From Candidatus Uhrbacteria bacterium (GTDB lineage Bacteria > Patescibacteriota > Patescibacteriia > UBA9934): a stretch of DNA of 45,530 nucleotides. The notes under the pieces were generated by a model that was given only the letters and a program-made list of their open reading frames with translations, was not told the origin of the DNA and did not search any database. Of the stretch, positions 29,504 to 38,767 are shown piece after piece; the stretch's first letter is position 1; each line of letters starts with the position of its first letter. The DNA is taken from NCBI GenBank assembly GCA_943359345.1, contig CALRHE010000006.1:1-45530 (forward strand). The letters are read 5' to 3'. Both the position numbers and the translations under genes were made by a program.

Positions 29504-30694
29504 TTAGTCCAATGTCAGATGGCGATCATGCAAGAACTTTTGGGCTAGGCGAGCACGGCGGCGGAGCTCGTTGATATGCTCGCCGAAGTTGGCTTTGCGG
29601 TCTGGATCGCGGATCAAATCGTGAACCTTCGCCATGACTTCGCCACGCACGGGTCCGTAGGGCGTCTTCAGGAGGTCGAAAACCGTATCGGCATCTATCT
29701 GAGCCTCTTGTAAAGCCTCACGTAAAGCGTTTTTCTTGCCTCGGCGCACGGCTTCTTCGCGAGCCGCGTGTCGCTCAGGCATAGCCTCACGCTCAGACTT
29801 AAACAAGTTTAGGAGGATATGCAGGTCAGCGCTATAGACCCTGTTCACATACACCAAACTACCCAGGATAGCGTCGAGAAATATGGTGGCCGGTAGGAGA
29901 TCTAGAAAAACCGCGGAGTTCAGCCCAGCCCGTTCGGCAATGGCAGCAAAAGCTCGATATTTTATAGGGTCCGGGCCCTTATTAAAGGCCTGAATCACGT
30001 CAATGTGACACCGAATAAGCTCAGTAAAAAGCTTGGATTTGGTAGCTGGGATATCAAGTGCCTCAAGCACTGCCTCACGCGTACTAGCGTACTCGTCAGC
30101 AGCGCTCTGATGGGCATGCTCCGGGTAATGCACCCGAATGCCGTAAGCCTCGTAAAAAGTCTGGGCGCTACCCGAAGCCTGGTGAGCGCGACGCAGCTTA
30201 TCGTAACGGGTCTTCATGGGCTCGGTGGCTAACTTAAGCTGCGAGGCAAAGCCCTCAGCCTCGCCCCGACTACCAGGTAGAGCCTCGAACGATACAGCTT
30301 CGTGCTTAGCTAGGTCATGGCACAGAGCATAGGCCGACAAAAAAGCTACTTGCGACCGGAGCGTTTCCTCCAGTGCATGGGCCTCGAGGACATAAGCTTT
30401 CTCACGGATTAACTCTTCGATCTCGGCTAAGCTCGCACCTTGCTCGATGGCCCCGAGCCCCGCCAAAATACGTTTGACGTGATCGGACACAAAGTCTCCT
30501 TCAGCGTGAAAAGGTGGGGTTTGGGGAGTAGTTTTGAGCCGACCTACGGGCGCAACAATGTTCACGAAATGCTCGAAAACTTTATCGGCTCGGACCCGAG
30601 CTGTTGGGGTCAACAAGCACTCTATCCAATCTACAAAATACCTCGCCGTTGGTCTCGGGATAAGCTTTGGTGCTCGGAATACAGGCTGAAACAT
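29504..30694 (-). CDS. Predicted HD-superfamily phosphohydrolase-like protein
   Basis: A 396-residue soluble, mainly helical protein. The segment DFVSDHVKRIL, then ALCHDLAKHEAV (His-Asp pair near 126) and HYPEHAHQSAADEY give the H...HD...H spacing of HD-domain metal-dependent phosphohydrolases. The C-terminal 120 residues are basic and helical. Substrate unknown. It lies 3 nt behind a DHH-motif gene, hinting at a shared role in nucleotide or RNA phosphate metabolism, but this is inference. Confidence 0.65.
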   Translation of the reverse strand: MFQPVFRAPKLIPRPTARYFVDWIECLLTPTARVRADKVFEHFVNIVAPVGRLKTTPQTPPFHAEGDFVSDHVKRILAGLGAIEQGASLAEIEELIREKAYVLEAHALEETLRSQVAFLSAYALCHDLAKHEAVSFEALPGSRGEAEGFASQLKLATEPMKTRYDKLRRAHQASGSAQTFYEAYGIRVHYPEHAHQSAADEYASTREAVLEALDIPATKSKLFTELIRCHIDVIQAFNKGPDPIKYRAFAAIAERAGLNSAVFLDLLPATIFLDAILGSLVYVNRVYSADLHILLNLFKSEREAMPERHAAREEAVRRGKKNALREALQEAQIDADTVFDLLKTPYGPVRGEVMAKVHDLIRDPDRKANFGEHINELRRRARLAQKFLHDRHLTLD

Positions 30695-30697
30695 AAA

Positions 30698-31525
30698 TTA
30701 AGCCCGATTAATTTGCTCCAAAATCGCCTGCACACTCGGGGCTGGTCGACCCGGCTCCGGCTGAAAACCCCAACACCGGTCCTGTCCAAACGTGAAGCCA
30801 CCAAATGTTTGGTGGAGCTTGGGTGCTAAATCTGAGTCTTGGAGCGAGACTCGACCCGTACCTTCAAAAATTAGCACCTGCGGCGGTTGTTCGTACAAAT
30901 CCGCCAGTACAAAACTAAGTGACTCACGAATTTTAATATCAGCACGACGTGATTTTACAATAAAAATGTTGCCGGCTTGCTCGCGAGCATCCCAAGCCCG
31001 CTTAGCTTCCTCAACTGAGCCAGCGGCTGGACTGCCAAGCTCGTTCATGAGACTAACATAGTAGTCGCGAATGCGCTTTTGATCGGCTGGCGCGATCCCC
31101 TCTTTCTTAAGCTCCCACACAAACCCTCTATCGATCATGCCCACGCCGCGTACGAGTACTGGATCAAAACCAAGGGCCTGTAAACGCTCATCGGTCAGTT
31201 CATATATCTGCAAAAACTGCTCAAGCGAGCTTAAACGTTGCATGCGGTCGAGATTGTCGTAGCGGTGATGATCGATGATCACCACCTCATAACCAATTAA
31301 ACGGAGCTCGGCCTCAACTGTTGGACCTGGAATTTCAACAATGGCCACTCGAATGGCCTCATGATCAGCGTACTTGAGGCGAGCTATCAAGTTAGGCTCG
31401 TTGTACAGGCGAGCCCCGTGAGGTTGTTCAGAAATAACCGTTGGGTATCCGGCGACTTGAGCAATTTTCAAAATCAGCAGTGACTCCTCATCATTCTTTG
31501 GACAAACTAAAATCGGAGTCAACAT
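30698..31525 (-). CDS. DHH-motif phosphoesterase-like protein
   Basis: A 275-residue protein with the sequence EVVIIDHHRYDNL (about residues 83-95), the DHH metal-binding signature of RecJ/NrnA-type phosphoesterases. It lacks an evident DHHA1 domain; the C-terminal part ends with a glycine/phenylalanine-rich HQTFGGFTFGQDRCWGF stretch. Possible roles are hydrolysis of short oligonucleotides or cyclic dinucleotides; not demonstrable from sequence. It belongs to the minus-strand run, 56 nt after the kinase-fold gene. Confidence 0.65.
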   Translation of the reverse strand: MLTPILVCPKNDEESLLILKIAQVAGYPTVISEQPHGARLYNEPNLIARLKYADHEAIRVAIVEIPGPTVEAELRLIGYEVVIIDHHRYDNLDRMQRLSSLEQFLQIYELTDERLQALGFDPVLVRGVGMIDRGFVWELKKEGIAPADQKRIRDYYVSLMNELGSPAAGSVEEAKRAWDAREQAGNIFIVKSRRADIKIRESLSFVLADLYEQPPQVLIFEGTGRVSLQDSDLAPKLHQTFGGFTFGQDRCWGFQPEPGRPAPSVQAILEQINRA

Positions 31526-31581
31526 ATATGCCCTAGTTTACAGCATATTCAAAACTGGCACGAAAATACAAACGCATTGCC

Positions 31582-32340
31582 TTATTGCTCAAAAGCATCG
31601 CCGATCAGGTCTTGTTCACACTCCTTTAAGGCCGTGTAAAAGTCGTGTTCATCATCAATGGTTGCGAACTCTGGATATTTTGCTAATACCGGTATGTAAA
31701 ACTCATCTCGTCGCAGACTCTCCGATTTTGCCCCGCCCAACATCTCAATCTTGGCTATATTTAAAATCACGTCATCCATCAACATGAACTCGTATGAAAC
31801 ATCAAGATCGATATACACGAGACGGTTAAGCTCTTTATTAAACACCAGATTGTCACCGTTAAGATCAACGACTACCGCTGGTTCACCAGCCTTGAGTTGT
31901 TGAATATTTTTCTTGAGCGTATGAATAAAACTAGTGATTTTAGTTTTAACTGCTTCATCCTCAATATCTACTGGATAATACTCAGACACCCGGGCAGGGT
32001 CTGCTAGTTCTACGTATTCTTGAGCAAGCAAGTTTAGGTCTGGATGATCAGGATTTTTAATAAACCGGGAGCGCGCGATCACGTCACCATATTCTGACCG
32101 TAAAGCGCGATAGCGTATTTGCAATTCGGCCTTAAACTCGTCATCAAAACCACCCACGTCGTTATAGCTCAAAACTCTCTCGGGTTGGCCTGATTTTTCT
32201 GGGCCGAGCGCAAAATCCTTAACCACGAGGCGCTTTGGGCCTTGGGACTTTTTACGATTCCGGGCAGTATAAACATTGGTCTCGGCGCCTTGGCCTACGT
32301 GGCGCAAAGCATAATCTCCCATGCGCTTATTTTCACCCAT
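31582..32340 (-). CDS. Protein-kinase-like fold protein, hypothetical
   Basis: A 252-residue protein. The N-terminal part has a glycine-containing loop (HVGQGAETNVYTA) followed by a lysine strand (KRLVVKDF), and the middle has VVDLNGDNLVFN and LVYIDLDVSYEF (about 149-180), which resemble the catalytic loop H/N-G-D-N and DxD metal loop of phosphotransferases related to lipopolysaccharide or aminoglycoside kinases. I infer a small-molecule or protein kinase; the substrate is unknown. It is 3 nt after ileS. Confidence 0.6.
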   Translation of the reverse strand: MGENKRMGDYALRHVGQGAETNVYTARNRKKSQGPKRLVVKDFALGPEKSGQPERVLSYNDVGGFDDEFKAELQIRYRALRSEYGDVIARSRFIKNPDHPDLNLLAQEYVELADPARVSEYYPVDIEDEAVKTKITSFIHTLKKNIQQLKAGEPAVVVDLNGDNLVFNKELNRLVYIDLDVSYEFMLMDDVILNIAKIEMLGGAKSESLRRDEFYIPVLAKYPEFATIDDEHDFYTALKECEQDLIGDAFEQ

Positions 32341-32343
32341 AAT

Positions 32344-35241
32344 TTAGAAACCAATCCAAATATCTTGTTCAGCTACCCGGAATTGTAGCTGGTGAGTAGC
32401 ATCAGGATCCTCGGCAAAGTCGAGCTGGCTTGAAAGTGTGTCGACTGTTAAGTCGTTAACATGCTCTTCAAACATGAGCTTAACCTCAGCTGAGGTCGAC
32501 CAGACTTTAAGGTTGATACGCTCAGCAATAGTAAGTCCGGCATCCTTGCGCAATCCATTAACACGGCGTGTGAGCTCGCGAGCCATGCCTTCGCGGACAA
32601 GTTCGGGTGTGAGGGTCAAGTCGAGCTCAACTGCGAGCTCAGCGCCCTGTTTGACCGTAGCTTTTTTAACGTTGACTTCGTCGAGGATGACGGCGAGCAG
32701 AGCCTTTGAGAGCTTGCCGCTTGGGGTCGAGATCGTAACCTGGCCGAGGACCTGTTTTACAGCCTTACCAGCCTGGTCGCGCACCTCCATGATACGTGAC
32801 ACGATAGCCCGGACCTCGCCCATGGCCTCAAGTGACTGCTTGTTGATCTTGGAAGCCTCTGGCCAGCCTGCAAGATGCACCGACCCACCGCTAGACCCTT
32901 CGCCTTCGCTCAGGGTTTGGAGTTCGAGCCAAATCATCTCGGCCAAAAATGGCATAAACGGGGCTAGCATCTTTGCGAAAGTCGCTAGAACTGTGCGCAG
33001 AGTAGCCAGGGCCTCAGAGCGGTCCTCCCCCGCTGTCTTCATACGGTCACGTGAACGACGAACATACCAAGTAGACAAGTCGGTCACGAACGACTGCAAA
33101 ACGCGGGAGGCGTCGGCCAGCTCGTAGGCTTCCAAGTCCTTAGTCTCGGTTTCGAGCGTCTCGTGCAATCGAGCCATAATCCAAACATCGAGCACGTGCT
33201 TCTGGTTTGGTACTCGCCCGTCGTCCTGCTCGGCGTACAGCTTGTAGAAGCTCAAGCAGTTGCGTAAAATCGTAATAAACTTCTTGCCGACCTCGTCAAC
33301 ACCCGCTTCCGTAAAGCGAATATCGCCGGCGCGGACAACTGGGGTCGACATCAGGTAATAACGCACAGCATCAGCCCCATATTTTTCCATCACCGCCATG
33401 GGGTCTGGATAGTTATTCAAACGCTTGCTCATTTTCTTGCCATCTTCAGCCAAAACCGTGCCGTTTACAATCACGTTCTTGAAGGCTGCCTTACCAAATA
33501 ATGCATTGGCGAGGACATGGAGCGTATAGAACCAGCCACGAGTCTGATCTTGACCTTCGGCAATAAATTCAGCTGGGAACTTTTTGGCAAAATCACGTTC
33601 GTGCTCAAACGGATAGTGCAGCTGAGAGTATGGCATGGAGCCTGACTCAAACCAGCAGTCGAGCACTTCAGGAATGCGCTTGTACTCACGCCCGTCGACA
33701 GTGAAAGTCAGATTGTCGATGACGTGTTTGTGAAGGTCTTTGACCTCGTGGCCAACTAATTTTTCAAGCTCGACTTTTGAACCGACCACGTACACGTGAC
33801 CGTCCTCAGATTTCCAGACTGGCAGCGGTGTGCCCCAAAACCGGGAACGCGAAATGGACCAGTCGCGGGCCCCTTCTAGCCATTTCCCAAAGCGCCCCTG
33901 CTTCATGTTGTCCGGCACCCAGTTGATGTTCTGGTTATTTTTGACGAGCTCATCGTTCATGCTTGCAACCTTTACAAACCAAGAACTAGCGGCGTAGTTC
34001 AAAAGCGGCGTATCGCAGCGCCAACAGTGCGGGTAGCTGTGTACGACTTTCTCTTTGGCAAAGAGCTTGCCCTCGTGGGCTAGCCATTTAATGATCTGGA
34101 TGTCGATATCGCTGTATGAGCCCTTGGCTTTCATCGGAATGTCTCCGACCTTATAGCCTTCGGCCTCAAGAGGTTCGGCGACCTCGGGCACAAACTGGCC
34201 GTTCATTTTTACATGAAAGAGCGGTTTCACGTTCTCGGCTTCGCCAAGCATCATGTCATCCTCACCAAAGGCGGGAGCAATGTGCACAATGCCTGTACCG
34301 CTGTCGTCAGACACAAAATCAGCGGCTACCACGCGATACGCATTAGCGTGCTGAGGGAAATACGGAAAAATCGGATCGTAAGTCGACTCGGACAGCTGGT
34401 TACCGATGAAGGTTTCAACAATCTTATGCTGCTTATCCTTAAAAACATGCTCGACACGCAATTTGGCAACGATGTACTTGCCTCCCTCATGCTCGACCAA
34501 GCAATATTCCATGTCAGCACCAACGGCTAGCAAAACGTTACCTGGCAAAGTCCAAGGGGTCGTCGTCCAAATCAAAACTTTGGCACCCACGTACGGTCCG
34601 CTTGTGAGCTCGACCGCCACCGTGACAGTAATATCGGTAACATCTAGGTAACCCTGAGCAACTTCAAAGTTGGACAAGGTCGTCTCGCAGCGTGGACACA
34701 TGTGCATGGGCTTGTAGCCCTCGTAGATAAGGCCTTTGTCCCAGAGCGTCCGGAAGACCCACCAGATAGATTCCATGAACGGCACGTCCATGGTGCGATA
34801 GGCATTATCCATGTCTACAAAGCGACCCAGGCGGCGAATAACTTGCTTCCAATCTTCAGCGTAAGCTAAAACCTGAGCTTCACAACTCTCATTAAACTTA
34901 CCGACCCCGTAATCTAAAATGTCCTGTTTGGATTTCAGGTCGAACTTTTTCTCCACGATGTTCTCGATCGGCAAACCATGACAATCCCAACCCCAACGCC
35001 GCTCGACGCGGTACCCTTTCATGGTCCAAAAACGGGGTACCACGTCCTTAATCACACTTGCCACAATGTGTCCGTAATGTGGCAAACCAGTAGCAAACGG
35101 AGGGCCGTCGTAAAAAGTATACGGCTTTGAGCTAGGCCGTTCGCTAACAGAACGCTCAAAAATATGGTGTTTCTCCCAATACGCCAAAATTTCGTGTTCC
35201 TCAACGGCGTGAACAGAAATAGAAACTTCAGACATAGACAA
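32344..35241 (-). CDS. ileS: Isoleucyl-tRNA synthetase, eukaryote-like type
   Basis: A 965-residue class I synthetase. The HIGH motif reads HYGH in YDGPPFATGLPHYGH (residues 43-57), as in the eukaryote-like (IleS2) type rather than the usual bacterial DGPPYANGDIHIGH. The editing-domain WTTTPWTLPGN stretch, two CxxC pairs (CPRC, CWRC) and KMSKRLNNYPDP follow. It charges tRNA-Ile. It may need to recognise the UAU anticodon of the tRNA-Ile at 2510-2586. At 32896-32915 the gene carries a copy of the CCCTTCG..GCTCAGGG repeat, encoding a Ser/Gly/Glu-rich loop (SEGEGSSGG) between structural elements. The first gene of the minus-strand run; ATG 35235 is an alternative start. Confidence 0.96.
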   Translation of the reverse strand: MSMSEVSISVHAVEEHEILAYWEKHHIFERSVSERPSSKPYTFYDGPPFATGLPHYGHIVASVIKDVVPRFWTMKGYRVERRWGWDCHGLPIENIVEKKFDLKSKQDILDYGVGKFNESCEAQVLAYAEDWKQVIRRLGRFVDMDNAYRTMDVPFMESIWWVFRTLWDKGLIYEGYKPMHMCPRCETTLSNFEVAQGYLDVTDITVTVAVELTSGPYVGAKVLIWTTTPWTLPGNVLLAVGADMEYCLVEHEGGKYIVAKLRVEHVFKDKQHKIVETFIGNQLSESTYDPIFPYFPQHANAYRVVAADFVSDDSGTGIVHIAPAFGEDDMMLGEAENVKPLFHVKMNGQFVPEVAEPLEAEGYKVGDIPMKAKGSYSDIDIQIIKWLAHEGKLFAKEKVVHSYPHCWRCDTPLLNYAASSWFVKVASMNDELVKNNQNINWVPDNMKQGRFGKWLEGARDWSISRSRFWGTPLPVWKSEDGHVYVVGSKVELEKLVGHEVKDLHKHVIDNLTFTVDGREYKRIPEVLDCWFESGSMPYSQLHYPFEHERDFAKKFPAEFIAEGQDQTRGWFYTLHVLANALFGKAAFKNVIVNGTVLAEDGKKMSKRLNNYPDPMAVMEKYGADAVRYYLMSTPVVRAGDIRFTEAGVDEVGKKFITILRNCLSFYKLYAEQDDGRVPNQKHVLDVWIMARLHETLETETKDLEAYELADASRVLQSFVTDLSTWYVRRSRDRMKTAGEDRSEALATLRTVLATFAKMLAPFMPFLAEMIWLELQTLSEGEGSSGGSVHLAGWPEASKINKQSLEAMGEVRAIVSRIMEVRDQAGKAVKQVLGQVTISTPSGKLSKALLAVILDEVNVKKATVKQGAELAVELDLTLTPELVREGMARELTRRVNGLRKDAGLTIAERINLKVWSTSAEVKLMFEEHVNDLTVDTLSSQLDFAEDPDATHQLQFRVAEQDIWIGF

Positions 35242-35303
35242 CTCAAAGTCTAAAGCCGAAAGCCGAAAGTGGCAAGTAACGGTGACGCCAAAATAAAATC
35301 AGC

Positions 35304-36416
35304 TTAGAGACTGTACTGCTCAAAGAATGGCCAAAATATATCGGCCACGTCAAAGTTGAAGTTCTTGCCATTAGGGTAGATATGTTTTAAGCCATCAACG
35401 ATGATGAGTTGATATTCGTTATCGTCTGCAATGAGAGACTGCGCATACGTGAAGCTAACCGTGTCCGATGTCGAGCTGTAGGTGTACTCATCGGCTAACT
35501 GTTCAAAATCTAAAAACCCATTAACATAATTTTCTTTCAACGGACTACCCTCACTCACGGCCGATTCGTCTAAGGGAAAGGCTTTAACACCGGCGCCGTT
35601 TGTGAGGCTTGGATCAACCGCCCCGATAATTTGAATGACTGGTCGCGGAGTCACCTCGATTCCGTCCGCAGCAAGCGTAGTTTTAATCTGGCTACTGGCT
35701 CGACCCAAGGCACCGGCGGCTGTGGGGGCAAAGGCAGCAAACACGTCAGACATCTCTAGGGCTAGACGGCTAGTAAAACCGGCGCCGTTAGAAAATCCGG
35801 TCGCATACAACCTGTCCGTATCGACGGCATACTTTTCGTCGACAAACTCAACCATGGCTCGCGTAAAGGCCACGTCGTCATACAGTTTCTGATCGGGATA
35901 TTGGCTATCCAAAACGCGGGGTAATTCGTATGAATTCCATTTGGTCTGATAAGTGGTGCGAGACTTTTTAGCCGGGTTGGTGCTGGTCTGCTCAACTGAA
36001 CCAACATAATATTTCAGGGCGGTTGGAAAAATCACCATCAAACCCTCGGCATCGGCCTTAGCCTTCCAACCAGTTTCGCCGTAAGCCAGGTCTCCCCCGC
36101 CACCAGAACCGTGGAACATAAACACGACCGGAACTTTTAGCTCGTCCGACAAATTGGTTGGACGGTAAGCAATGAACTTACGCTCGACGCCATCAACCTG
36201 GAGCGTGTAGTCCTGTTTGCCAGCAGCGGTGACTAAATGATCCGGCTGGTCAGTTTTTTGTGTGGGGGGCATCGGATAACCTGTCTGGTCAATTTTATAA
36301 TCAGGAGAGAAAGGGGCAACGGGAGAAAAAGGGGCAAACATCAAAATACCGACTCCGATGCCAATCACAAAGCAAACAATAATCACCCCAATCGTTATTT
36401 TACCCAATTTAAGCAT
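35304..36416 (-). CDS. Membrane-anchored PHB-depolymerase/feruloyl-esterase-like alpha/beta hydrolase
   Basis: A 370-residue protein with an N-terminal signal anchor (about 8-30), a Pro/Thr linker and an extracellular esterase domain. The oxyanion-hole segment FMFHGSGGGG (99-108) and the nucleophile elbow GFSNGAG with Ser209 (207-213) are clear; a late histidine in GLKHIYPN is a plausible third catalytic residue. Relatives are poly(3-hydroxybutyrate) depolymerase-like and LpqC-type esterases that cleave polyester or feruloyl esters. The substrate is unknown; an external polymer or cell-wall ester is likely. Single gene between ileS and the manC remnant. Confidence 0.85.
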   Translation of the reverse strand: MLKLGKITIGVIIVCFVIGIGVGILMFAPFSPVAPFSPDYKIDQTGYPMPPTQKTDQPDHLVTAAGKQDYTLQVDGVERKFIAYRPTNLSDELKVPVVFMFHGSGGGGDLAYGETGWKAKADAEGLMVIFPTALKYYVGSVEQTSTNPAKKSRTTYQTKWNSYELPRVLDSQYPDQKLYDDVAFTRAMVEFVDEKYAVDTDRLYATGFSNGAGFTSRLALEMSDVFAAFAPTAAGALGRASSQIKTTLAADGIEVTPRPVIQIIGAVDPSLTNGAGVKAFPLDESAVSEGSPLKENYVNGFLDFEQLADEYTYSSTSDTVSFTYAQSLIADDNEYQLIIVDGLKHIYPNGKNFNFDVADIFWPFFEQYSL

Positions 36417-36481
36417 AGATTTGAACTATTAATTAACCACATTTACTATAGTTTAGCACGAATCATCCAATTCGTCTCAAG

Positions 36482-36505
36482 CCCCTCGCCATAGCCGGCG
36501 AGGGG
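36482..36505. terminator. Hairpin at the 3' end of the manC remnant
   Basis: A perfect 9-bp stem CCCCTCGCC/GGCGAGGGG with a 6-base loop. On the plus strand TTCGGTATTTTT follows; on the minus strand, the direction of the manC remnant, no T-run is seen. Confidence 0.5.
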
Positions 36506-36515
36506 TTCGGTATTT

Positions 36516-37133
36516 TTATAGGCGTCCGTATTCATCGGCAAAATAAGTCCCGGTCTGAACCTCGATAATTTCAAGCGGCACAACTCCGTGGTTACGAATA
36601 GTGTGTTTGGTGCCAGCAGGAATCGTGATATGGTCACCGGCTTTGACCACTGACTCGACGTCGTTCAAGGTGACCGTGCCCTCTCCGTTCGTGATTGTCC
36701 ACTCCTCGCTACGATGCTGGTGACGCTGGTACGACAATAATTTACCCGGATGCAAGAGTAAACGCTTGCTCTTAAAATTATCGGAGTTGAGTAAGATCTC
36801 AAAGCGTCCCCAAGGACGCTCCTCAAAGGTATGCTCTTTGAGCTCGGGAGCGTTCTCATCGCGCAACTGTTGCACGATGTGTTTTAGGCCTTGGCCAGTC
36901 CCCTTCTTCATGATTAAAATAGCATCTGGGGTATCAACGGCGATCAAATCATCGACGCCCAAAAAAACCGCACGCTTGGCTTGAGGAATAACGGAAATGT
37001 AAGCATTGTGAGCACCGTCATGCTCGAGCACCTGCGATGAGCTACCACGGCGCCCCACCACGTCTTCCCAGCTCCCAACATCGGCCCAGTCACCGACATA
37101 CGGCACGCACAAAATACCCTCAATCTTTTCCTT
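36516..37133 (-). pseudogene. manC: 5'-truncated mannose-1-phosphate guanylyltransferase/mannose-6-phosphate isomerase
   Basis: About 205 residues remain of a protein normally near 460. The first visible residues (KEKIEGILCVPYVGDWADVGSWE) are the end of the nucleotidyltransferase domain, followed by the whole cupin-type isomerase domain with PGKLLSYQRHQHRSEEW and AGTKHTIRN. The N-terminal GDP-mannose pyrophosphorylase part, including the GxGxR signature, is absent. Homology stops at 37133, where an IS3-type fragment begins and a TAG interrupts the frame. A TTG at 37112 could start a cupin-only protein, so residual isomerase activity is possible. The intact enzyme makes GDP-mannose. Confidence 0.85.
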
Positions 37134-37136
37134 CTA

Positions 37137-37690
37137 GATCACTGGGCGCAGACGCATCCTAGGCCAACCGGTTCCCACACCCATGGGTCGCATTGGCCGC
37201 ACCCTGAATTTTATGCGGAAATCGTCGGTTGGCATATTGGCAACCACCACACCACGGCACTCATCATGGAGGCCTTCCAAGATGCCGCTAGGCGAACCAA
37301 TACAGCTCCAAAATACTTCCACTCAGATCAGGGTAGCGAGTACGTCTCGGGGGCCTACGAATCACTGCTTGCGAGACACGATATGACGCCATCCCATAGC
37401 CGGAAAGGCAGCCCCTGGCAGAATGGTTACCAGGAATCCTTTTACTCTAACTTCAAGCTCGAGCTAGACAACGTAAAAAGATTTGAGCATGTCGGACAAC
37501 TCGTTGAGGCTGTCCACTACCAAAAAAGTTATTATAACAACAAGCGAATACACTCAGCTCATAGGATGCCACCGGTAGCCTTCCGGATACATCACGATCA
37601 AAAGATTAATGACCGACTATTTAACTCCAATTTACAAACTTCCCTCCTTCGTTCAAGTGTCTAAAAAATGGGGTCCTTGCCAAAGACTTC
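37137..37690 (+). mobile_element. IS3-family insertion sequence fragment (transposase C-terminal part)
   Basis: The frame ending at 37664 encodes the C-terminal integrase core: EIVGWHIGNHHTTALIMEAF, then HSDQGSEY (second catalytic Asp), SHSRKGSPWQNGYQESF (with the catalytic Glu) and YYNNKRIHSAHRMPP. The orfA helix-turn-helix part and the N-terminal half of the transposase are missing, and the stretch 37140-37200 looks degraded. The right end after the stop (TGGGGTCCTTGCC near 37669) resembles an IS terminus; no matching left end is found. The element therefore lost its left part together with the 5' part of manC. Not mobile on its own. Confidence 0.85.
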
Positions 37691-37783
37691 AGTATAGCAT
37701 AAAATTAGCAAAAAGTCAAGGTTTTGACCAAAATTGACGCTGACTCGGCAAGAAGTGTATATAAGCATAAACTAAGTTGCATT

Positions 37784-38767
37784 ATGCATATTCTATTGAC
37801 TGGTGGCGCAGGCTTTATAGGCTCAAATTTGGCTCGTCACTTAATTAAGCTCGGGCATCAGGTGACAATTTACGATTTGTTCACCACCGGGCATGAGAAC
37901 AACCTAAATGGCATCGAGGCACCCGTCATCCGCGATGCCATCAGTAATTTTGATAAACACGACATGAGCAAGGTTGATGCCATTATTCACCTGGGCATGC
38001 CATCAACCATGATGTTATATCGCAATGACCCAGTTGGTTGCATGCACGAGGCCGTAATCGGCATGAACAAGATTCTAGAGGCTGCTAGAATTCATGGCTG
38101 CAAACTTATTTTTGCTAGTTCTTCAAGTGTCTACAATGGTCTGGAGGCTCCCCACACTGAAGACCGAGAGGTATTGATTAAAGATTTTTACACTGAGGCT
38201 CGGGTAGCCATGGAGCGACTAGCTAAAGTTTACAGTGACCTATACGGAGTAAGTGCTATAGGCTTCCGTTTTTTTGCAGTCTACGGCCCACACGAAGAAG
38301 CTAAGAAAGGTTACGCCAACATGATCTCCCAATTCATGTGGTCGATTATGAAAGATGAAGCCCCTAGAATTTTTGGCGACGGTAACCAGACCCGTGATTT
38401 TACTTACGTGGATGACGTGACTCGCATCCTTACTGAGGCTCTGGATAAAACTTTTGAGTGCACAGAAATTTTCAACATCGGCACAGCTCACACCTATACC
38501 TTTAACGATATCGTTAAGGTCATAAATCAGGAACTCGGCAAGCATATCCAGCCCGTTTACATCCCTAACCCCATTCGCAATTACGTACCTTGGCTACTCG
38601 CAGATATCACTAAACTAAAACAACACTTCGCAGCTCCGCAAATAGAACTAGCTGAAGGCGTGCGTAGACTGCATGAGTATTACAAAACTGAATCCAGGCC
38701 GCCGAACATGGACAATATGGAAACTTACTACGTTTCTAGTATCAAAACTAAAGGTCCGAATGAATAA
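37784..38767 (+). CDS. NAD-dependent nucleotide-sugar epimerase/dehydratase (extended SDR)
   Basis: A 327-residue Rossmann-fold protein: LLTGGAGFIGSN (4-15) binds NAD, SSSSVYN holds the catalytic Ser, and FRFFAVYGP plus GDGNQTRDFTYVDDV are typical of UDP-glucose 4-epimerase-like enzymes. The active-site YxxxK appears as YTEAR, so the lysine is replaced by arginine. It probably acts on a nucleotide sugar for surface glycan synthesis, together with the adjacent nucleotidyltransferase. ATG 37784 gives the family start. It lies 94 bases after the IS fragment; its 3' end overlaps the convergent neighbour by 20 bases. Confidence 0.88.
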   Translation: MHILLTGGAGFIGSNLARHLIKLGHQVTIYDLFTTGHENNLNGIEAPVIRDAISNFDKHDMSKVDAIIHLGMPSTMMLYRNDPVGCMHEAVIGMNKILEAARIHGCKLIFASSSSVYNGLEAPHTEDREVLIKDFYTEARVAMERLAKVYSDLYGVSAIGFRFFAVYGPHEEAKKGYANMISQFMWSIMKDEAPRIFGDGNQTRDFTYVDDVTRILTEALDKTFECTEIFNIGTAHTYTFNDIVKVINQELGKHIQPVYIPNPIRNYVPWLLADITKLKQHFAAPQIELAEGVRRLHEYYKTESRPPNMDNMETYYVSSIKTKGPNE

